From assembly GCA_031265025.1 (NCBI GenBank), contig JAISDF010000068.1:1-10702 (forward strand): a DNA stretch of 10,702 bases. Reading direction: 5' to 3'. The notes beneath the pieces are model-generated. The model was not told the origin of the DNA and searched no databases. It saw only the letters and a program-made list of their open reading frames with translations. The DNA comes from Spirochaetaceae bacterium (GTDB taxonomy: Bacteria; Spirochaetota; Spirochaetia; Treponematales; Breznakiellaceae). Numbering within the stretch: position 1 is the stretch's first letter; every line of letters starts with the position of its first letter. Position numbers and translations under genes: made by a program. Of this stretch, positions 6,898-10,702 are shown piece by piece.

Positions 6898-7738
6898 GAA
6901 CGCTCCCTCCGGGAGACCAGTTAAGTTTTGTCCGCAGCACCCTGTAGAAGACCTCCCGGTCGGACGCCACAAGACAGGTCTTGTACGGCGCCTTGCGCAA
7001 GTATACCACATCTTCGGGTTCAAGGGGTTCTACAATCTGGCCGTCAACGGTAAGAAGCACGCCGCTCCGCTGTTCCTTCCCGATTTCTACGGATATGGTC
7101 TCGTCCATGGGAACCACCATGGGCCGCGCGGAAAGGGAAAAGGAACAGATGGGGTTAATAATCACCGCTTCCATCTCAGGGTCCAGTATGGGCCCTCCCG
7201 CCGCCGCGGCATAGGCTGTGGAACCTGTGGGAGTAGCCACAATAAGCCCGTCGGAACGGTAATGGCCCGGACGTATGGTTTCGCCTGACACATGGAGACT
7301 GATGAGTTTGGCGATGCCCGAAGCGGAGATAACCGTATCGTTAAGACAGACAGTAGTAACGATTGTTTTTCCCCGCCGCCTGACCTCAAGCTCCAGCATG
7401 GCCCGCCCGGAGAGGGGCGCTTTTCCCGCTTCCCATTGTTCATACACGGAAAGCCATTCGGCGCCCTGCACGGCGGCGATAAAGCCCAGGGTCCCCGCGT
7501 TCACCGGCAGTATGGGAATGCCCAGGGGCGCCATGGACCGGGCGGCAAAAAGCACGGTCCCGTCACCGCCGAGGCTTATAGCCAGATCAAAGGGCCCCTT
7601 CTCCATCGGGCCCGCCTTTCCGTTATAGGTATACGCAGTTACTTCATTGCCCCGCCCGGCAAGACACCCGGCAATTTCTTCCCCCAGGGTACGGGCATGG
7701 GCTTTTTGGAGGTTGACAATCAAAAGCACCCTGGACAT
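6890..7738 (-). CDS. nadK: NAD kinase
   Basis: The enzyme phosphorylates NAD to NADP in the cytoplasm, using ATP or polyphosphate. The 282-residue product carries the GGDGT motif (57-61), NAGTLGF (80-86), the NAD-contact motif LND (132-134, Asp in place of the more usual Glu), the glycine-rich SDGLIVATPTGSTAYA (162-177), and the NPICSFSLSARPMV segment (195-208). The ATG at 7738 has GGGAG five bases upstream, overlapping the stop region of the preceding gene 11 bases away. A GTG start at 7861 would add 41 residues out of another gene's coding sequence and is unlikely. It ends inside the start of recN, so the two are probably translationally coupled. Confidence 0.96.
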   Translation of the reverse strand: MSRVLLIVNLQKAHARTLGEEIAGCLAGRGNEVTAYTYNGKAGPMEKGPFDLAISLGGDGTVLFAARSMAPLGIPILPVNAGTLGFIAAVQGAEWLSVYEQWEAGKAPLSGRAMLELEVRRRGKTIVTTVCLNDTVISASGIAKLISLHVSGETIRPGHYRSDGLIVATPTGSTAYAAAAGGPILDPEMEAVIINPICSFSLSARPMVVPMDETISVEIGKEQRSGVLLTVDGQIVEPLEPEDVVYLRKAPYKTCLVASDREVFYRVLRTKLNWSPGGSVHA

Positions 7739-7749
7739 GATTACTCCCT

Positions 7750-8787
7750 TTACGGCAGAGCCGCGAGGAATTTGGAAACTTTTGTTATCTGGGCCGAACT
7801 CAGCCGGGGATAGAGGGGAAAGAGGGCTGTCCTTAAGGATAGTGAATAGGCTTCGGGGCACGCTTCCTTGGGAACGAGGCCCGCCCCCATAAGAGTGTCC
7901 TCAAGGGCGTATTCCACCGAAACCTCCTTGCGCCTCCCGTAGGCCATCACGTCTTTCATGCCGGTCTCAAGAATCAGGGGAAAGGCGTAATTGTTATATT
8001 CAGGTTCGTCGTTCCTCACTATGTGCTTGTGCCTGGTCCGCAGGGACGCCTGGGTATACACCCGGGCTATGTCCCGGCGTTTGGCGAAATTCCGCGCTGC
8101 TTCCTTAAATTGAATCTGGGCCAGCGCCGCGTTGATGCCGGGGAGACTGTACTCTCCGGGAAACTCAAAATTCCTTAAAGGGCCTGAATCGCGGCGGGTA
8201 TGGGCGTAGAGCAGGGCCCCGCCTCCGGCGGTAAGGGCGTCCCGTTCCTCAAGGCCCAATATAGAAAATACCGCGCCTTTCTTTCCGGCCTTGTCTTCTT
8301 CCTCTCCCGCGGGCGGGGCATAACTGCGGGAACAGTCTTCGATAAGGGGAATGCCTATTTCGGCAAGGGAGGCCATGTCGGGCACAAAGCCCAGCACATG
8401 ATGCGCAATCAGGGCTCCGGGCGTCTTTTCCCCGGCCCGTATTGCCGCGCCGACTGTTTCTGAAGAAAGCAGAACCGAGGAAGGGGCCGTGTCGCAGTAC
8501 ACCGGAGAGAGACGCAGGGATTCAAGCACCCAGGCGCAGTATTTCGGCGCGAGGGCAGAGAGCAGCACCCTGTCGCCGTCATGGAGATCCAGGGCCTTGA
8601 GGGCGAAGTACAGGGCCACCGCGGGACTGCGCAGGGGAATACAGTAGTCAAAGCCAAGATACTCACGGGCAGTCTGCACGAGTTTCTGGGACGGCTCCCC
8701 GGGGCCTATATTGTCTTCCACCATCGCAGTGAGAACCGCGTCCATCTCCTTCCTGCGTATGGTTGGAGAATAAACTTCAATTTTCAT
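7750..8787 (-). CDS. DegT/DnrJ/EryC1-type PLP-fold protein lacking the catalytic lysine
   Basis: The 345-residue product follows the layout of sugar aminotransferases of the DegT/DnrJ/EryC1/StrS family. It has an N-terminal segment ending in a NIGPGEPSQKL-like stretch (26-36), a cofactor-binding region (GFDYCIPLRSPAVALYFAL, 45-63), and the LIEDCSRSYA motif whose Asp151 would hold the PLP ring nitrogen. It also has FSILGLEERDALTAGGG (174-190), where the family normally has FSFxxxK followed by a GxGG motif. The residue at the lysine position is Glu180 (codon GAG at 8248-8250). Without lysine no internal Schiff base can form, so ordinary transamination is not expected. A family precedent is ColD, where His replaces Lys and the enzyme does dehydration. 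It may be a regulatory or binding protein. The ATG is 8 bases after the cheW stop with AAGGGA upstream. Confidence 0.85.
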   Translation of the reverse strand: MKIEVYSPTIRRKEMDAVLTAMVEDNIGPGEPSQKLVQTAREYLGFDYCIPLRSPAVALYFALKALDLHDGDRVLLSALAPKYCAWVLESLRLSPVYCDTAPSSVLLSSETVGAAIRAGEKTPGALIAHHVLGFVPDMASLAEIGIPLIEDCSRSYAPPAGEEEDKAGKKGAVFSILGLEERDALTAGGGALLYAHTRRDSGPLRNFEFPGEYSLPGINAALAQIQFKEAARNFAKRRDIARVYTQASLRTRHKHIVRNDEPEYNNYAFPLILETGMKDVMAYGRRKEVSVEYALEDTLMGAGLVPKEACPEAYSLSLRTALFPLYPRLSSAQITKVSKFLAALP

Positions 8788-8795
8788 GGAATCCC

Positions 8796-9275
8796 TTATC
8801 TTCTCAATTCACTTATTTTCTGCAATTCCCTGGGATTAAAGAGGTCCCGGATATTGAGGATGATGAGGTAACCCTGTTCCTGCCTGACCACTCCCCGTAT
8901 GTATTCAGCGCCTATGCCTGAAAGCATCTGGGGCGGAGGCTGCACCTCGTCTTTCTCTATAGTAACCACCCTGGAGACCCTGTCAATAATGACGCCGAGC
9001 TTCATTCCGTCTATATCGATAATGATGAAGCCCGAGAGCAGTTCGTCCCCTTCGGCAATTGCGGGCGTTTTCAGATGAAACCGTTTATGAAGATTGATGA
9101 TGGGAATTATTTCTCCCCGGAGGTTAAAGATTCCTTCCACATAGGAAGGCGCGTTTGGGATGGCCCGTACAGCCTGTACCCGCACTATTTCCTTAACATC
9201 CATAATATTTATGCCATAAAGTTCTTCCGCAAGGTGGAAGGTAACCAATTGACTTTGGGCATCTGTGTCGGCCAT
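8796..9275 (-). CDS. cheW: Chemotaxis coupling protein CheW
   Basis: CheW links chemoreceptors to the histidine kinase CheA in the polar signalling array. The 159-residue product has the family's usual length and all its landmarks: an LVTFHLAEELYGI start (10-22), the VKEIVRVQ and IPNAPSYVEGIFNLRGEIIPIINL region (27-62) with the conserved Arg53, and GVIIDRVSRVVTI (94-106) and IGAEYIRGVV (121-130). The ATG at 9275 is preceded by GGGGAG four bases away. A longer frame from a TTG at 9329 adds 18 residues with no Shine-Dalgarno support. It is the first gene of the tight operon. No cheA or receptor gene lies in the window. Confidence 0.96.
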   Translation of the reverse strand: MADTDAQSQLVTFHLAEELYGINIMDVKEIVRVQAVRAIPNAPSYVEGIFNLRGEIIPIINLHKRFHLKTPAIAEGDELLSGFIIIDIDGMKLGVIIDRVSRVVTIEKDEVQPPPQMLSGIGAEYIRGVVRQEQGYLIILNIRDLFNPRELQKISELRR

Positions 9276-9290
9276 AGTTCTCCCCTCAGC

Positions 9291-9339
9291 ACGAATCAAC
9301 AACTGCGGGGTATTAAACCCTCGCCACAAATAAATTCGT
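9291..9339 (-). promoter_or_regulatory. Nested stem-loop in the cheW leader
   Basis: On the - strand an outer 6-bp stem ACGAAT (9339-9334) / ATTCGT (9296-9291) encloses an inner hairpin GCGAGGG / CCCCGC (9324-9318 with 9310-9305). The inner hairpin has six pairs, one bulged A and a seven-base loop. The predicted transcription start from the promoter below is near 9341, so this fold would sit right at the mRNA 5' end. It would leave the GGGGAG at 9280-9285 free. It may protect the mRNA or be a protein site; no known riboswitch class is recognised. Confidence 0.4.
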
Positions 9340-9347
9340 CAGCTATA

Positions 9348-9376
9348 ACTGTACTATTGAATTGACCTTTCTTCAA
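9348..9376 (-). promoter_or_regulatory. Candidate promoter of the cheW-to-ABC operon
   Basis: On the - strand TTGAAG (9376-9371) and TACAGT (9353-9348) are separated by 17 bases. Both hexamers are imperfect (four of six matches each). It is the best candidate I see in the 175-base gap upstream of cheW and the only gap of that size in the operon. No sigma-28-like motif, often found at motility genes, was seen. Confidence 0.45.
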
Positions 9377-9382
9377 GAGCCT

Positions 9383-9438
9383 GGGCGGAATCCGGCCTTG
9401 TGCCGCAAAAACGCGCATTTGGCCTGTCCGGGCCGCCC
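9383..9438. repeat. Imperfect inverted repeat between glycerate kinase and cheW
   Basis: GGGCGG (9383-9388) pairs with CCGCCC (9433-9438), and inside it CCGG (9392-9395) with CCGG (9428-9431) or GGCC (9394-9397) with GGCC (9421-9424). This 56-base structure starts 13 bases past the glycerate kinase stop and ends just before the candidate cheW promoter. It may end or slow transcription of the kinase unit, but no U tract follows on the - strand, so it is not a standard intrinsic terminator. Confidence 0.35.
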
Positions 9439-9450
9439 TTGACGCCGGTT

Positions 9451-10695
9451 TCAGGCGCTGAGGATAACGGAAATATCGTTTACATTGGTTCCCGTGGGTC
9501 CGGTTTTTATAAGGGCGTTAAGGGCGTCAAGGGCGCTGTAGGCGTCATTGTCATCCAGTACGGCCTCGAGGCTGAGGCCCTTTTCCCCGAGCCGTCCCAG
9601 GGTCGAGCCGTCAACCCAGGCGCCCGCGGCGTCGGTCGGCCCGTCGGTGCCGTCGGACCCGAAGGAAAGGACCAGGAGATTTTCAAGCCCGGCTATTCCC
9701 CCGGCGGCGGCAAGGGCCAGTTCCTGGTTCCGGCCTCCCCTGCCCTTGCCCTTAAGGTGTACCACGGTTTCACCGCCGAGAATTACGGCGCAGGGCGCCT
9801 TGACGCTGTATGCCCCGCAATTAATCTGCTTTGCTATGGACGCGATAAGGCGGCCTGCTTCCCGGGCCTCGCAGTTCATATCGGTGGTCAGTATATGGGG
9901 CGTATACCCAAGTTCGGCGGCGATACCCGCGGCGCTTTCACAGAGAGTGCGGACGCTTCCTGTTATCACGGTTTCCACATTATCAAGGGACTTGGGCGTT
10001 TCTTCGAGAAGGTAATCCCGCTTTCCGTTCAGCCTGAGACCGTATTTTTCGGCTACTTTGAGGGCGTCCTGAACAGTAGAAAGATCAGGCGCGGCGGGAC
10101 CTGAGGCTATGGAATCAAGCCTGTCCCCAAGCACATCGGAGAGTACCACGGTGAATACCTTTGCGGGCGCGCAGAGCCGGGCAAAACGGCCGGCTTTTAC
10201 GGCCGAAAGCCGCTTGCGTATCATGTTGATTTCAACAATATCGGCCCCGCTGGCCAGGAGTTGGTTGTTGATATCCACAATGTCGCTCAAGCCCAGGCCG
10301 GGAAGGGGTTTTTCAAACAGCGCCGAGCCGCCGCCCGATATGAGAAACAGGAGTTCGTCGCCGTCTTTAAGGCTTTGGGCCAGTTCTATGGCCTTGCCGG
10401 TCGCCGCAATGGTATTTTCATCGGACAGGGGATGACCGGCCTCATAAATATCAAAACCGGGAACAGGGCCCGCGGCGTGGCCGTATTTGGTGATTACTAT
10501 CCCTTTTTTAATACGGTCTCCCAGGGTTTCCCCGGCGGCCTTTGCCATGGTCCAGGCCGCCTTGCCTATGGCAAGGGCATAGACAGTTCCGGTAAAGGCA
10601 TGGTTCCTAAGCGCGTTATCCACCGCGGCCTGGGGCATATTTTCCCTGATAGAACGGTCCACCAAAATCTTCGCGTCACGGTACAACTTTTCCAT
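9451..10695 (-). CDS. Glycerate 2-kinase (type II, MOFRL family)
   Basis: The enzyme phosphorylates D-glycerate with ATP to 2-phosphoglycerate, feeding glyoxylate, serine or sugar-acid breakdown into lower glycolysis. The 414-residue product has the N-terminal glycerate kinase domain with LAIGKAAWTM (41-50), GHPLSDENT (87-95), SGGGSAL (120-126), and IVEINMIRKRLSAVKAGR with SDVLGDRLDSIASGP (186-200). The C-terminal MOFRL part has LGGETVV (306-312), GRGGRNQE (318-325), SDGTDGPTDAAGA (347-359) and GPTGTNVND (399-407). These are typical of the GckA/TtuD type, not the GlxK/GarK type. The ATG is 7 bases from the window edge with AGG close by. No stop precedes it in the few bases visible, so a longer start cannot be excluded, though the length fits the family. 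It is separated by 175 bases from cheW and is probably a different transcription unit. Confidence 0.94.
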   Translation of the reverse strand: MEKLYRDAKILVDRSIRENMPQAAVDNALRNHAFTGTVYALAIGKAAWTMAKAAGETLGDRIKKGIVITKYGHAAGPVPGFDIYEAGHPLSDENTIAATGKAIELAQSLKDGDELLFLISGGGSALFEKPLPGLGLSDIVDINNQLLASGADIVEINMIRKRLSAVKAGRFARLCAPAKVFTVVLSDVLGDRLDSIASGPAAPDLSTVQDALKVAEKYGLRLNGKRDYLLEETPKSLDNVETVITGSVRTLCESAAGIAAELGYTPHILTTDMNCEAREAGRLIASIAKQINCGAYSVKAPCAVILGGETVVHLKGKGRGGRNQELALAAAGGIAGLENLLVLSFGSDGTDGPTDAAGAWVDGSTLGRLGEKGLSLEAVLDDNDAYSALDALNALIKTGPTGTNVNDISVILSA

Positions 10696-10702
10696 ACCTA
10701 TA

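Noticed and set aside
6991..7009. CCTTGCGCAAG and GTATACCAC shared between 66-94 and 6991-7009
   Set aside because: The order of the two words differs between the sites, and the second copy is inside NAD kinase coding sequence; judged chance, not a repeat element.
6898..7023. 42-residue N-terminal extension of RecN from a TTG codon
   Set aside because: It lies wholly inside the NAD kinase gene, is Arg-rich and unlike RecN, while the ATG at 6897 has a strong ribosome site and the family N-terminus.
7739..7861. 41-residue N-terminal extension of NAD kinase from a GTG codon
   Set aside because: It overlaps the end of the DegT-like gene; the ATG at 7738 has GGGAG at the right distance and gives the usual family start.
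9400..10104. 234-codon open frame on the + strand
   Set aside because: It is a shadow of glycerate kinase, whose conserved motifs are clear on the - strand; GC-rich codons leave few stops in antisense.
1..10702. CRISPR array, insertion sequence, prophage or defence system
   Set aside because: No regularly spaced repeats, transposase, integrase or defence motifs were seen on either strand; all genes are typical core functions.

Overview
The window is most likely chromosomal DNA from a spirochaete of the Treponema lineage. The main reason is the gene order cheW - DegT-like protein - NAD kinase - recN - conserved small protein. I recall a matching run in Treponema pallidum (cheW, a 'spore-coat polysaccharide' type protein, an NAD kinase-like gene, recN), but this is from memory and unchecked. 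The coding is GC-rich by eye, unlike T. pallidum's close relatives with AT-rich genomes, so a free-living or gut (for example termite-gut) treponeme fits better. No mobile element, CRISPR array, integrase, toxin or phage gene was found; this is an ordinary core-genome segment.

Layout. Bases 1-194 hold no convincing gene, but end in a near-consensus promoter (TTGACA-17-TATGAT) for a tRNA-Asp(GTC) gene at 195-269 on the + strand. A 13-bp perfect hairpin follows at 271-300. Bases 301-417 contain no gene, only a 12-bp perfect palindrome at 385-396. All protein genes lie on the - strand, so they converge on the tRNA. In transcription order they are: glycerate 2-kinase (10695-9451); a 175-base gap with a candidate promoter and a folded leader; cheW (9275-8796); a DegT/DnrJ-type PLP-fold protein that lacks the Schiff-base lysine (8787-7750); NAD kinase (7738-6890); recN (6897-5200); a helical conserved protein of unknown function (5196-4381); and two half-size ABC exporters (4375-2567 and 2574-418).

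The seven genes from cheW to the second ABC subunit are separated by 3 to 11 bases or overlap by 8, so they are probably one operon read from the promoter near 9348-9376. Ribosome-binding sites sit on or near the stop codon of the gene before. Four genes (cheW, NAD kinase, recN, second ABC subunit) have longer frames that start at upstream TTG or GTG codons; an internal ATG with a Shine-Dalgarno sequence and a family-consistent N-terminus is preferred in each.

The most informative biology is in two places. The ABC pair has the complementary motif asymmetry of heterodimeric multidrug exporters: Asp in place of the catalytic Glu in one subunit, a degenerate signature motif in the other. It also has a large extracytoplasmic insertion between the first two membrane helices of the second subunit, as in BmrCD. 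The DegT-like protein keeps the PLP-pocket aspartate but has Glu where the lysine should be, so it is probably not a normal aminotransferase. The operon mixes chemotaxis, cofactor synthesis, DNA repair and export; no single pathway unites it.
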